Below are positions 1 to 9,508 of a stretch of 64,000 bases of DNA, piece by piece. How positions within the stretch are numbered: position 1 is the first letter of the stretch; every line of letters starts with the position of its first letter. The position numbers were made by a program, and so were the translations under genes. Under the pieces are notes generated by a model, which worked only from the letters and a program-made list of their open reading frames with translations, was not told the origin of the DNA and did no database searches. Source of the stretch: Gracilaria vermiculophylla (Eukaryota; Rhodophyta; Florideophyceae; Gracilariales; Gracilariaceae); assembly GCA_019155205.2 (NCBI GenBank), contig JAHNZQ020000004.1, positions 3,556,252 to 3,620,251 of the forward strand, read 5' to 3'.

Positions 1-1
1 A

Positions 2-925
2 TCACGTCGACTTCATGGCTCCTTGCACACCTACGAGAGCAACCGCAGAAACGACCAATGTGGACCCCAAAACCCTCACCATCGCTGGCCTCTCGTCGAG
101 CACAAGCATGGCCAGAAAGTACGCCGAAGGCACCTCGAGGTTTTTCATTATGACGCCCTGCCCTGCTTTGCTCCTTTGAAGCCCTATGTGCAGACAACAC
201 TGCGCGCAAACAGACATGAGCGACCCCAAAAACACAACCGCTGTGCCTTTATAGTTGCTCAGTATTTGATCGACGGCTTGCCTCCCGCCCAGAAAACAAC
301 ATACAGGAACCCCCATGGTACCCAGAGAAATTACTGACAGCATGAAGTGCACATGCTCGCCCATTCCTCGAATGCAAACATACGCGGCTGCGCCAAAGCA
401 TGCGCCCAAGAAAACCAGCACGACGCCCACGTTGTGTTCGCCTCCATCCGAGCCCGGCTGCGCAATCATGCATATTCCAAACATGCCAACAGCTGCGTAA
501 AGCACGTCCAAAACGCTCGACGTCTCATTCAAAGCCAGCTTGGACAACATCATCGTTAGAATCGGACTGAACGCGTAGATTGCAGTAGCCTCCCCCGCGG
601 GTATGATAGACAACGACTTGAAGAGCAGTATGGCCGAAACAACTCCAAACAAGCCGCGCAAGAGCAGCAAAACACGGTTTCGAGGTTTCAAGTCCAGGGG
701 CGACGTGCCGACGATGCTTGCCAGCACAACGCTCGAGACAATGAGCTGCGTGAAACAGCACAAAAGCACGGCGGCTTCCGGCGAGTAGTCGAAGCGAGTG
801 GTGCCCAGCCGAGTGGCGGTGGTCATGAAGGAGAATAACACGGCGGCTAATGCGATCCATATCAAACCGCTCGGAGCCGATGCACCTTGGTCAGAGTGCT
901 CATCAAATGGTTGAGATTGTTTCAT
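2..925 (-). CDS. EamA-type DMT-superfamily transporter, copy A
   Basis: Complete 307-aa membrane protein of the drug/metabolite transporter superfamily (EamA; SLC35G-like), with about ten hydrophobic segments arranged as two EamA repeats. Family members move small metabolites or nucleotide sugars; no substrate can be read here. Family-typical stretches are IPAGEATAIYAFSPI in the first repeat and the MGEHVHFMLSV and IMKNLEVPSAY motifs in the second. It is one of five paralogues in the window and resembles copy C (18074) most closely, sharing the FS-x-MTTA-x-RLGTTRFD segment. Unlike the other four it has no ExxxLL motif in its short N-terminal tail. The ATG at 925 fits the paralogues. The stop lies at positions 2-4, so the gene is complete. 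Confidence 0.88.
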   Translation of the reverse strand: MKQSQPFDEHSDQGASAPSGLIWIALAAVLFSFMTTATRLGTTRFDYSPEAAVLLCCFTQLIVSSVVLASIVGTSPLDLKPRNRVLLLLRGLFGVVSAILLFKSLSIIPAGEATAIYAFSPILTMMLSKLALNETSSVLDVLYAAVGMFGICMIAQPGSDGGEHNVGVVLVFLGACFGAAAYVCIRGMGEHVHFMLSVISLGTMGVPVCCFLGGRQAVDQILSNYKGTAVVFLGSLMSVCAQCCLHIGLQRSKAGQGVIMKNLEVPSAYFLAMLVLDERPAMVRVLGSTLVVSAVALVGVQGAMKST

Positions 926-1432
926 GTCTTTCTCCTACAGCGGGGGTGCGCCGATGGCGAGCCTCGAGTGAGAGCAAATGATGATAATCGTCATTGTTCG
1001 GTGAATGCTTTGCTCTTCGAAATCTTACAGTATTCGGTGAGTAGTTTGCTTCTCAATGCCTCTAATGCACAGCATAAAACTTATCGCTATGGGTGTGGGA
1101 GTGGGATGGGCGCGGTGTGCTATCTTTGGCATCATTTACAAAGGTCTAAAATAGATTTACATTTACTCGCAAATTAAAAGGCGATAAAGAAGATAGAGCT
1201 CATCTCGCAATCCGTCATGTACGGCTACAAATGCGCATATCGTTGACAGCTTTCATAGACCGCACTCTTCCTTCGTGGATCCTGTTGTAAAAAAGAAATT
1301 GAAAAAATCACATAGAACGCAGATCCCAACAGTTTCTCGTCTCGAGAGACACGCAAAGCACGCTCACACATATCGAGTCCATATCACGGGAGAGTGTCGA
1401 GCTTTCAACTACGTTATCTGTTGGCAATAAAT

Positions 1433-2187
1433 GACACCATGGTCGCATGTTCAAGGTACGGAACTGCATCGATACACCTGTACCAAGGTAGTGAGCAATG
1501 CTTTTATGCAAATCCACCGTTGTCTCTTTGCGCTCATTCGTTGACACCATGTTCACTCCTGCAAGCGACAGGAATTCATCGATACACCTACACTATTGAG
1601 CAAAGTTTTTCTACGAATCCCAACGATGTCTCTTTTGGCCCATTGGTTGACATCAACACCACTCGTGCAAGGCGCAGCACGACATCTATCCACCGATCTA
1701 ACGAGCAATGCTTTCTTGCGACGAACAGAATTTGCAGCCGTGAAAGGAAATGATTAAAACTGTCAGTAAAGCGCCAGCTCTTAATTGCAGATGCTTAAAA
1801 GGGCGTCAGTGACTGTTGGATGCGTAGAAATGTCTCATCGAAGAAAGGCAAGCCCTGCAAAACGAGGGGCACAGCCGTTGTGCCCCTCGTTGTTTTCGTG
1901 CGAGTGCAAGCGTTCAGCGCCAGTCGCAACAGCTTCTATGCGAATCCACCCTGGTTTCTTTCGGCCCATTGGTCGGCACCACGGTCACTCCTGCAAGCCA
2001 CACCAATAAATCGATACACCTGTCAAATGCGGAACGCTTTTATGCGAATTCACCCTTGTCTCTTTTGGCCCATTGATTGGCACCATGGTCACTCCTGCAA
2101 GCCACACCACTACATCCATACACCTATACTAGTGAGCAATGCTTTCATGCCAATTCACCCTTGTCTCGTTTAGCCCATTGGTTTACG
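1433..2187. repeat. decayed tandem repeat, period about 105 bp, two blocks
   Basis: The phrases 'ccattggttg', 'caccatggtcactcctgcaag', 'atcgatacacct' and 'gagcaatgcttttatgc' recur at a spacing of about 105 bp. Units begin near 1433, 1543, 1649, 1975 and 2079. The array is in two blocks (about 1433-1725 and 1915-2187) separated by unrelated sequence that contains a hairpin. Units have diverged by substitutions and small indels. The period is a multiple of three, but frames across it are broken, so a protein-coding array is not supported. Confidence 0.75.
1861..1891. repeat. perfect 13-bp inverted repeat (hairpin), 5-nt loop
   Basis: AACGAGGGGCACA at 1861-1873 is exactly complementary to TGTGCCCCTCGTT at 1879-1891, with loop GCCGT. 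It sits between the two blocks of the 105-bp repeat. It could be a transposon scar or part of a small RNA precursor; nothing decides this. Confidence 0.7.
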
Positions 2188-2286
2188 TGAATCAAGGCAG
2201 ATGCGCGCCTTGCGGATAATTCCGCGCAAAATTGCGTCATGTCAGTGTCATCATGACTTATGTGCTTTGAAACTATGGCTACACAA

Positions 2287-4224
2287 TCAAGAACGGCCGG
2301 CACTTTTGCGCAGCAAATCTGAATAAGCCCTAGACACTTTATCCCCTTTTGATTCCGATGAGATTGCACCTAGACCTTCATTCTCGACCCAGAGAAGTTC
2401 ATCTTCCTTAATTCTTATCATCCTTGCAGGTTTGTGCCGTCTCCATAATATGCCCGTGGAAGGTTTGAAAACCGGACTTTTATGTGTTGATGGTGGTTCC
2501 ACGACATTCTCTTCTTCTTCGTTCTCTCTTTTCCTTCGCTCCCGCCAACTTTGATCGTCTTTGCTTTCATCTCCGCTCTGCACAGACTGTTCGTTCTTCA
2601 TCAGCCCTGCTCTTGGCAACGATATTCCAAGCTGAGTAGTGGCAAAACTGTCCATCATTTGCTCCAATTCCGGACGACCCATTGATTCTGAGCTTAACAG
2701 CTTCATCGCCTCGTTCTTGGTTGATTCAATATTATCAATTTTCACAGAACACGAACCTTCCCAGATGGCAATGCCACTAATTACAAGCTTCTGAGCTGCA
2801 CCTCGGTGACTCAAAGGAGCGGGTGTGACGTAGATAACAGCTCCAGTCTCCAAGTGACCCCCACATGTGTCTTCGCCTTTGTTCTTGGCTCGTCTGAAGT
2901 AGCCAAATGATTCAAGCGATCCGTCAACATTCCCAACGACATGTACCTGAAGGTTAACCAAACCCAAATCCACCGTAGTTATTGGCGACAAAATATACGG
3001 CTCCCTTCCACCCATCATGTTCAACGCAGCGTGACGTCCGGTCGACCGTGCGTGGTCTGAACTCCATCTCATCACGTGACAGTGTCCTGTCGAATCATTG
3101 CTGAGTTGAACTGCTGAACCCGCGACGTAAATATCGCTGGCGACTGCTAGTTCGGCGTTAACTGTGAACCCTCCAACGCCCCGAGACAAGTTTGATGCTT
3201 CAATCGGAATTTTTGTTGTGTTCGTTGGAGCGAACACGACATGATCAGTGCGAAAGTCTACGAGTGAGAATGAGTCGAAAACTGTCCCAACATGCACCTC
3301 TGCTTCGATTCCATCAATCGCATCTCCGATAGCTTTTCTCGCAACGACATATCGAACCGTTGAATACGATAATGAATCAATCCCTCCATCGCTCTGCCAA
3401 TACAGTCTCGCTAAGATGTCTTGTGATACGTATCGCGGTAGATAACGTGCCATAAAAGACGGTTCCGAGTACGAAAATGTTACATCTGCGCCTTGCTCTA
3501 TTAAGGAAGCACCAACTATTGGCGACATCCAACCACCTCCTACGACCGTAATATGGGCACGATTGTCTTCTTGCGCAGCATTCTGCTGCACAACTCTATC
3601 GATTCGACCCCAGTCGTGAATGCTTTGAGCTCCGCTAACGAGACGCTCCGCGTTGCGGGATATTACTTTTCCAAACGGAATGTCAGGCATCGTACTGCCC
3701 ACCGCAATTAGACATCGCTTAAAGAAAATCTCGTCACCGTTGTCAAGAGTTGCAGAGCGCTTCCTTGCGTTGATCGATTTAACGCTCGGTCCGATCAGAA
3801 GCTCTGGCCTTTTCGATGCCACGAATGGCATCCTGTTGAAAAACGCGGTGAGAACACTTTCCTGCTCGGCGCTTTTGTCTGCCATCGCAGTGGACCCAGA
3901 GTTCAATTGCAGATGGTGATTTCTCCATTCTGGTGCCACGAGAAGTAGATCACGCGCTTGTTTCCGTTCCACAAATGCCTTGAGCGCTTCCTGAGCTGCA
4001 ACACCTCCTCCGCAAATGAGGTATTCGTACTCCTTGCGAGCAGGATGATCTCCTCGTCCATCTTGCTTAAGCTGTTCAGCGGCGACGAGAGAGGTTCCGA
4101 CAAGACAAAGCGACCCCCCGATCACGGATAGATGCGAAAAAGGCAGGTTACTAAATGAAAACCGCGATCTCCTTGATCCACCAACATGTGAGCCAAGGAA
4201 CCATGGCAGTTTCGCAGCCCTCAT
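2287..4224 (-). CDS. mitochondrial apoptosis-inducing-factor-like FAD/NAD(P)H oxidoreductase
   Basis: A 645-aa pyridine-nucleotide-disulfide-type flavoprotein resembling AIFM1. The N terminus is basic and serine-rich, with a hydrophobic segment at residues 32-51, as expected for an inner-membrane-anchored mitochondrial protein. An FAD-binding Rossmann motif (YLICGGGVAAQ, about 68-78) is followed by an NAD-binding motif (ITVVGGGWMSP, about 225-235). Further on, W-SSDHARSTGRHAALNM and DLGLVNLQVHVVG match the AIF C-terminal region. The last 100 or so residues are a charged, probably disordered tail rich in R and E. AIF proteins act in respiratory-complex biogenesis and cell death; the role here is inferred from the family. 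The frame extends upstream only to a TTG, so the ATG at 4224 is preferred. Confidence 0.75.
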   Translation of the reverse strand: MRAAKLPWFLGSHVGGSRRSRFSFSNLPFSHLSVIGGSLCLVGTSLVAAEQLKQDGRGDHPARKEYEYLICGGGVAAQEALKAFVERKQARDLLLVAPEWRNHHLQLNSGSTAMADKSAEQESVLTAFFNRMPFVASKRPELLIGPSVKSINARKRSATLDNGDEIFFKRCLIAVGSTMPDIPFGKVISRNAERLVSGAQSIHDWGRIDRVVQQNAAQEDNRAHITVVGGGWMSPIVGASLIEQGADVTFSYSEPSFMARYLPRYVSQDILARLYWQSDGGIDSLSYSTVRYVVARKAIGDAIDGIEAEVHVGTVFDSFSLVDFRTDHVVFAPTNTTKIPIEASNLSRGVGGFTVNAELAVASDIYVAGSAVQLSNDSTGHCHVMRWSSDHARSTGRHAALNMMGGREPYILSPITTVDLGLVNLQVHVVGNVDGSLESFGYFRRAKNKGEDTCGGHLETGAVIYVTPAPLSHRGAAQKLVISGIAIWEGSCSVKIDNIESTKNEAMKLLSSESMGRPELEQMMDSFATTQLGISLPRAGLMKNEQSVQSGDESKDDQSWRERRKRENEEEENVVEPPSTHKSPVFKPSTGILWRRHKPARMIRIKEDELLWVENEGLGAISSESKGDKVSRAYSDLLRKSAGRS

Positions 4225-4745
4225 TGTCGCTCGCAAACACAATTCAATTCACTCTACCAACAACGAAACGAGGATATGGCCGTGCGTTGCGGATGTCTGG
4301 ATCGTGCCGAGCTGTGAAGCACTTGCATCGGTCAACAGCACGGCACGCTCAGTTGAATGGGTCGTTTCTGAATAGACAAAGCGCGCATGGCCGCCTCCGA
4401 CGCCACGCACGACCCGGGATATTATTCCATGCTGCAGATGAATGGAGATTGTGCGAGACGGGGTGCAAAAGTAGTTGTCTGTGGCGCCGTCACGACTGTG
4501 CTCCAAGGAAGAGACTCATGCATGATGCGGAACGAGCTAATCAAAAAGCCTTCGATGCAAAAATTTCGTTGCGAAAAACTGCCGCGCAATGGCGGAGCGT
4601 CAGCGATCGATTCAGGGATGCACACTACCTTTTGAGTGCAGGCAACCAGCGTTGATGAAACTCTGGGAGTGCACCGTCACGTCAATCCATGAGCAAGGGA
4701 GATAGTGGTATCGTCCGCTGTGAGAGAGAACGCTGACCTTGTTCC
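4225..4745. other. intergenic, no supported gene
   Basis: Spacer between the start of the AIF-like gene and the stop of HEATR6, both on the minus strand. Short frames exist on both strands but lack protein-like composition or recognisable motifs. Confidence 0.5.
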
Positions 4746-7412
4746 TCATCCATGGCTGGAATCCGAGACCTCGAAAACACCGCCCTCGCCGGCTTTCACC
4801 AAGGATCTCGTCAAATCAAGGATGGTGTTCATGACATCGCGCTGGGCGACTGGGGTCAATTCCATGAGCTTGTCAAAGTCGGAATCACTCTCATATTTAG
4901 CGTACTTTGGTAGGGACAGATAAGACGATACGCTGGCGATCATAACATTTGGCTTCCATTGACTGTTCCAGTTTCGTCTTACATTGTCAAAAAGAGCCTC
5001 TGACGGTCTGAACATCACGGTAGAGATGAGTTCTCCAATATTATCTAGCAGTATTTTGTGCTGTGTTCGGAGTTTCGCTGTGATACCACCTTTTCGCATC
5101 TGAGACGTCACCCCAAGATGACATTCGATACAACTATATAGAACTGTGACTTGAAACTCATTCTCCTTAAAAGATTTCACAACCGAGATCAGGGAGCTTG
5201 TGGAACAGATCTGCAAGCGAACCTCGTTCAAGGGGCTCATGGCTGCAAGTATACCGCCAAGTATGTCATCAGCGTACTGTCTCAACCTTCTGGGATGGGC
5301 CGCCGCAACTCGTCCCAGTGCTCTGCAAGTGCAACATCGTAGATTCACGGTTTGCTCACTGTTTCGAAGCACATTGCACAGCAGCTGCATGTGCGAGCGT
5401 ATGTCTTCGGGAACCTCTTCTGAGCAGCCCTTCTTTTCTTCGAAGCTCAGGCGGACACACACGTAACACCCAATGAGACTAACTGCCGCTGTTTTGTTGG
5501 CCTCATCACTCGCCCGATCGGATGATGATTTAGTGTGAGAGGCCGCATCAGTGCCATGTGAGATAAGCAATACGTCAGTTGCGATCAATGCCCCTTTTGT
5601 GATGATACGAAGAACGTCCTCGGTCACAAGCCCCAGAAATTGCTTCAACAAATTCTCCATAATTAGTGTCATGGAAGACATGCAGAATTTTGTCACCCGC
5701 GTACTGCTCTTTCTAGAGTGCTGCATGACGTCACAAATCATTCTCAAAGTGTCTTTGGCGAAATCCGGCTCGATTTGGGGGTGTGCATGAGCGATTGAGC
5801 GTATACAAGCTGCGAGTACTTGGTCGTCCCTCACAATGATGAGTTGCTTCATCCTCTGAGCGGCATCCTTGACAATAGCATCAAACTCCTTTGCGGAACT
5901 ACAGGGCGCGGCACAGCGCACGACTTCCACATGAAATTGAAACAGCAGTTGGACAGCAACGATTGCTGAGTCTCGCAGCACCCGATCATTGCCTTGAAGG
6001 CTGTCTTTAACAAGAGAGTGGTATACGTCGATCAGGATTGAAATGTACTGATGTAAACCACCTTCTTTTCTGTCAGTGTGCGGTGACCGAAGACAAGAAG
6101 AAAGAAAAGTCGAAAACACGCGTGTCGAATGCAGGGTAACATCCAAAGATGCCCTTGTCTCTTGAAGATATGCCTTCACTTTGAGCCATCCACATGGAAA
6201 AAGATCACATCTGATATCTACCACGGCACGCAAAGCAACCAAGAGTTCTGCGACTGGTTGATTCGGATTCAATGACTCGACGATTCGCAATGAAATCCAG
6301 CTCAGGAAGCCTGGCTCTAAAAGGGTTAACGAGCATGAAAGCGCCTGGGCCAGAGCACTCACACATGCAACGCGGGCTGTGAGATCAGTTTCGCACTGAT
6401 CAAGTGCCCTTTGAAGCAGTGATTTTAGCAGAGCCTGAACTGACAGGGCTGTCATTGCGGGAGTGGGCATCGCGGAGAACAGCTGCGTCGTCAGACGAGC
6501 TAGCTTCGCAACTACTACCCCATTCGATTCTTTCGGGATGCAACTCGACAACACAGAGAACATAGATCTACAGCAGTTTAGAACACGAGCACTAAACGGC
6601 GTGAAAGCTGTCGATGTCTGCTTCGAAACAATGAAAGAATTTTGAATGAACGTTTTGCTAGATGATATAAGGGCAGTAATTGCAGTCACTGCTAGAGATC
6701 GCGCTTCGGTTTGTGAATCGTACAGGACGATTGTAGCAAGGTTGTCACGAGTGGAGTTTGTGTTTGATACTCCTGGGCGTGAAGGCAGCAACTGAATCCA
6801 ATACTGAGCCATTGGTCTCGCAACAGTCTCAGATAGGTATATGAGCACACGTAACGCATGCGGGCGAATGGAGTGCGCAGAATACTTAGGAGAACTCGAT
6901 TTCCCACCAGTTTCATCTGTCGCAGATGATGGGTTAAGCAGAGTCTGTCTTGGTTTGAAGATAGAAGTTTGAAGAACGTGCATCAAAGTTGGCAACGCTC
7001 GGGAGTAGGCATCACGCGTGCTTTCGTCGCGAGGAGTGTTTTGGCCCAAATACAAAATAGCACGAAGAGTGACAGATAGGGCGCTCCCATCTCTTGGATG
7101 AGGAGAAGACGTAGTTCTGACCGCCAATTGACAAAGAACTGGAAGGGTTTCAAGTGAGGGAGGTAGGGCATGCAAGAAGTGGGCAGTACGAAGATGAATA
7201 TTTGGATCGTTTTGAGCGGACAGAGTGGTAAAGAAAGGACGAAGCAGATCTGCGGTAGGGCGCTCCGACTTTGCTATAGGACAAATCCAGGATGCTGCCG
7301 GTAAACTTTCTCGAAGCTGTGCCGTTGCAGTCTGCAAATCATGAGAAGGAAAACATGAAGACGACCCGTTCGAACGGGCATTTCCTCGGCGGCGGGCTCG
7401 TGGTCGTGTCAT
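4746..7412 (-). CDS. HEATR6: HEATR6-like HEAT-repeat protein (DUF4042)
   Basis: An 888-aa intronless alpha-helical protein made of HEAT-like helical pairs throughout. Near residues 190-265 lies a segment (PHALRVLIYLSETVA, YWIQLLP, then SLAVTAITALI) that matches the DUF4042 region characteristic of HEATR6 in animals and plants, where length is also large (roughly 900-1200 aa). The C-terminal part continues with repeats such as VNLRCCTCRALGRVAA. The molecular role of HEATR6 is poorly known; a scaffold function is inferred from the fold. The frame extends two codons upstream to a TTG; the ATG at 7412 is used. It is divergent from the BORCS8-like gene, with about 280 bp between the two ATGs. Confidence 0.7.
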   Translation of the reverse strand: MTRPRARRRGNARSNGSSSCFPSHDLQTATAQLRESLPAASWICPIAKSERPTADLLRPFFTTLSAQNDPNIHLRTAHFLHALPPSLETLPVLCQLAVRTTSSPHPRDGSALSVTLRAILYLGQNTPRDESTRDAYSRALPTLMHVLQTSIFKPRQTLLNPSSATDETGGKSSSPKYSAHSIRPHALRVLIYLSETVARPMAQYWIQLLPSRPGVSNTNSTRDNLATIVLYDSQTEARSLAVTAITALISSSKTFIQNSFIVSKQTSTAFTPFSARVLNCCRSMFSVLSSCIPKESNGVVVAKLARLTTQLFSAMPTPAMTALSVQALLKSLLQRALDQCETDLTARVACVSALAQALSCSLTLLEPGFLSWISLRIVESLNPNQPVAELLVALRAVVDIRCDLFPCGWLKVKAYLQETRASLDVTLHSTRVFSTFLSSCLRSPHTDRKEGGLHQYISILIDVYHSLVKDSLQGNDRVLRDSAIVAVQLLFQFHVEVVRCAAPCSSAKEFDAIVKDAAQRMKQLIIVRDDQVLAACIRSIAHAHPQIEPDFAKDTLRMICDVMQHSRKSSTRVTKFCMSSMTLIMENLLKQFLGLVTEDVLRIITKGALIATDVLLISHGTDAASHTKSSSDRASDEANKTAAVSLIGCYVCVRLSFEEKKGCSEEVPEDIRSHMQLLCNVLRNSEQTVNLRCCTCRALGRVAAAHPRRLRQYADDILGGILAAMSPLNEVRLQICSTSSLISVVKSFKENEFQVTVLYSCIECHLGVTSQMRKGGITAKLRTQHKILLDNIGELISTVMFRPSEALFDNVRRNWNSQWKPNVMIASVSSYLSLPKYAKYESDSDFDKLMELTPVAQRDVMNTILDLTRSLVKAGEGGVFEVSDSSHG

Positions 7413-7691
7413 CTTCAAGGCCGCTCGGTTCCCAGAATTCTATAAGAGAGTCATGATGGTTTTGCCCTCGTTTTTCAGCCACATTCCTCGAGTACGGCCA
7501 CAATGGACGTACCACTACCAAGGCATCCGCGAGCTAATCGGTTCCAACCATTCCCGAGCATGATCGCAGAGGTTTCTACCCACGATTTTAAGTTTTTGGG
7601 CCAGCCAAATGGCTGAAATGATTTCTCGAGTCGAAGCGCTCTTTCACAAACCCCCGTGTCTCCTACAAACGCTTTCACTCGCAACCTTGGC

Positions 7692-8009
7692 ATGCAGGCT
7701 CCGAATCCCACTCAAAGACCTACTCTCTCTTCGCGTCTGTCGCGAACAGTTCCGCAATACGTTGTTCACCTCACGCATGAGCCTTCAAATGGCTTGCACT
7801 TTGTCGTGCGTCATGCGCAATCGCGGACTGCGCCAGCGCTGACTGAGATCTCCCAGGTCCTACGACGACGGAGTCGCGAGATTTCAATCTCTACTATCGA
7901 CGCAAGCGACGCTGCTGCTATTCTGGGTGAAGATATGACGAAGGCGTCAGAGACAATGCAAAGAATTGATGAAATCTTGAAGAACGTGTTGCCGGAAGAC
8001 AAGGTCTAG
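7692..8009 (+). CDS. BORCS8 (MEF2BNB)-like small coiled protein
   Basis: A 105-aa helical protein. Residues about 20-50 (PQYVVHLTHEPSNGLHFVV, then H-x11-L-x6-L) match by eye the conserved core of BORCS8, the BORC subunit formerly called MEF2BNB (pattern V-Y-V-L-x-x-EPS-x-x-L-x-x-x-x-x-H), and the length is similar to the family (about 119 aa in human). BORC couples lysosomes to Arl8 and kinesin and is best known in opisthokonts, so its presence in a red alga would be notable. The frame is open upstream to a GTG (7656), but the first ATG is at 7692. The C-terminal 40 residues are predicted helical and charged. The assignment rests on a short motif and is moderate. Confidence 0.5.
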   Translation: MQAPNPTQRPTLSSRLSRTVPQYVVHLTHEPSNGLHFVVRHAQSRTAPALTEISQVLRRRSREISISTIDASDAAAILGEDMTKASETMQRIDEILKNVLPEDKV

Positions 8010-8560
8010 TCAGGTCGAGTACTGTTTTTCGATGTCGTATGGGCGATCATATTGAGAGATGCACATAGGAGCTGTGATCGTGCACGTCAGATTTGCCAAG
8101 CAGCTGCTCCATAGGTGCTGTTAGAACAAGTATCGCTCTTGAGACGCATGAAGTGCGAAGATGACACAAGTATTTAGAGCTCAGTTCTGAGAGCTACTCA
8201 ATAGCAGTGACGGGATTGTGACGGAGAAAGTCCATTGTTTCCGTCGTGCCTGCGAGGGGAGGCAGGAGAGGGAGACGAGCCGCAATTGTTCAGAAATCCA
8301 CAAAATATCTCGGCCAGGTCGTGTCTGTACTTGTCAGACTGTATGCGGCTTTGTGGGAGGAAGTGATTTATGGCCACGGAAGACTACAAGTTACAGAGTG
8401 TCATGCAACCCACTCTTGTGGTACTGGTATTCCCCTTCGACGTCTAATTGTACGGTACGTCAATAGTTGTACGGGTGTCCGCAAAGCGTTTGCTCAACCT
8501 GCCTCGCTGTTATCCTTGAAAGTCAACGATAAATTCACACCATCGCGATACCAAAACGCT
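8010..8560. other. intergenic / 5' region of DMT copy B
   Basis: The reading frame of copy B stays open upstream to an ATG at 8246, which would add 105 residues. That extension is arginine- and cysteine-rich and unlike the paralogues, all of which begin shortly before the PLL motif. I therefore treat 8010-8560 as non-coding 3' and 5' flank. Confidence 0.55.
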
Positions 8561-9508
8561 ATGGAATCCCAACCTTTGTTGCATTACAAAGTGCGAGGCT
8601 CGCAGCCAACAACGGCGTCCTCTGCGCAGCCGAGAACAGCATTCTACGGCCTGGCATGGATAACGCTTTCTGCGATGATTGTCGCGATTCCAACCGTTGC
8701 CGTGCGCTTCGCTGTGACGCGATATGGTTTCCCTGCTAGTGCAGCGGTGCTGTTGCGATGCGTTGTTCAACTTGTTTTCTCTAGTTTTTCACTCATATTT
8801 ATCATTAAGGTCTCTCCCTTTGACCTGACGCCGTTTCATCGCGCGATTTTGTTGCTTCGCGGCCTGTGCGGATCGATTTCACTAGTGTTATTGTACACCG
8901 GAATCAAATTTCTGCCAGCGGGGGTTGTTGCGTCTATATCTGCCTTTAGTCCCATCTTGGCCATGTTGTTGTCACGGGTGTTTTTGAAAGAAACCTCGAG
9001 TGTGTGGGACGTGATATGCGCATTTGTCGGAATCGCCGGGGTTTCCCTCATCGCGGGGCCAAGTGCCAGCTCTCAGGATGTTATTGGTGTTTTGCTTGTG
9101 TTTCTAGCCGCCTGTTTCTCTGCCGCAGCATATGTATGCGTGCGTGGCATGGGCACTGACGTACATTTTATGCTCTCTGTTTTCGCCTTGGGGGCAGTTG
9201 GTGTTCCTGTGGCTGCCATGCATGGCGGCAGTTTAGCTTTGCATCACATCGTCCACAACCGCGTGAGTGTGATAATCGTGCTTTTCGGGTCTGTTGGAGG
9301 CTTTATTGCACATTGCTGCTTAAACAAAGGGTTGCAATTATGCAAAGCTGGCGAAGGTACTATTATGAAGAATGTACAAGTGCCAACGGCATACGTTTTG
9401 GGGATGTTGATATTAAATGAAGAACCGAGCTTTCAAAGAATCATTGGGTCAATGTTGGTCGTTTCTGCTGTGGTCACAGTCGGGTTGCGACGGCTGATGA
9501 AGAGTTGA
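8561..9508 (+). CDS. EamA-type DMT transporter, copy B
   Basis: A 315-aa multi-spanning transporter with two EamA repeats. The N-terminal cytosolic tail starts MESQPLLHYK, giving an acidic dileucine-type ExxxLL sequence as in copies C, D and E. Signature stretches are LPAGVVASISAFSPI, GMGTDVHFMLSVFALGAVGVPV and IMKNVQVPTAY. It pairs with copy D (19727) by the shared RFAV-x-R-x-GFP segment after the first membrane span. The start was chosen at 8561 because paralogues begin at the same point; an in-frame ATG at 8246 also exists. Substrate unknown. Confidence 0.85.
   Translation: MESQPLLHYKVRGSQPTTASSAQPRTAFYGLAWITLSAMIVAIPTVAVRFAVTRYGFPASAAVLLRCVVQLVFSSFSLIFIIKVSPFDLTPFHRAILLLRGLCGSISLVLLYTGIKFLPAGVVASISAFSPILAMLLSRVFLKETSSVWDVICAFVGIAGVSLIAGPSASSQDVIGVLLVFLAACFSAAAYVCVRGMGTDVHFMLSVFALGAVGVPVAAMHGGSLALHHIVHNRVSVIIVLFGSVGGFIAHCCLNKGLQLCKAGEGTIMKNVQVPTAYVLGMLILNEEPSFQRIIGSMLVVSAVVTVGLRRLMKS

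Larger units (their letters stand above)
926..2286. other. intergenic stretch without a convincing gene
   Basis: No reading frame here looks like a protein. The left part (926-1390) shows nothing I recognise. The right part holds the decayed 105-bp tandem repeat and a perfect 13-bp hairpin, both listed separately. Confidence 0.6.

Noticed and set aside
8246..8560. N-terminal extension of DMT copy B by 105 residues
   Set aside because: Not shared with any paralogue and of untypical composition; the paralogues start just before the PLL motif.
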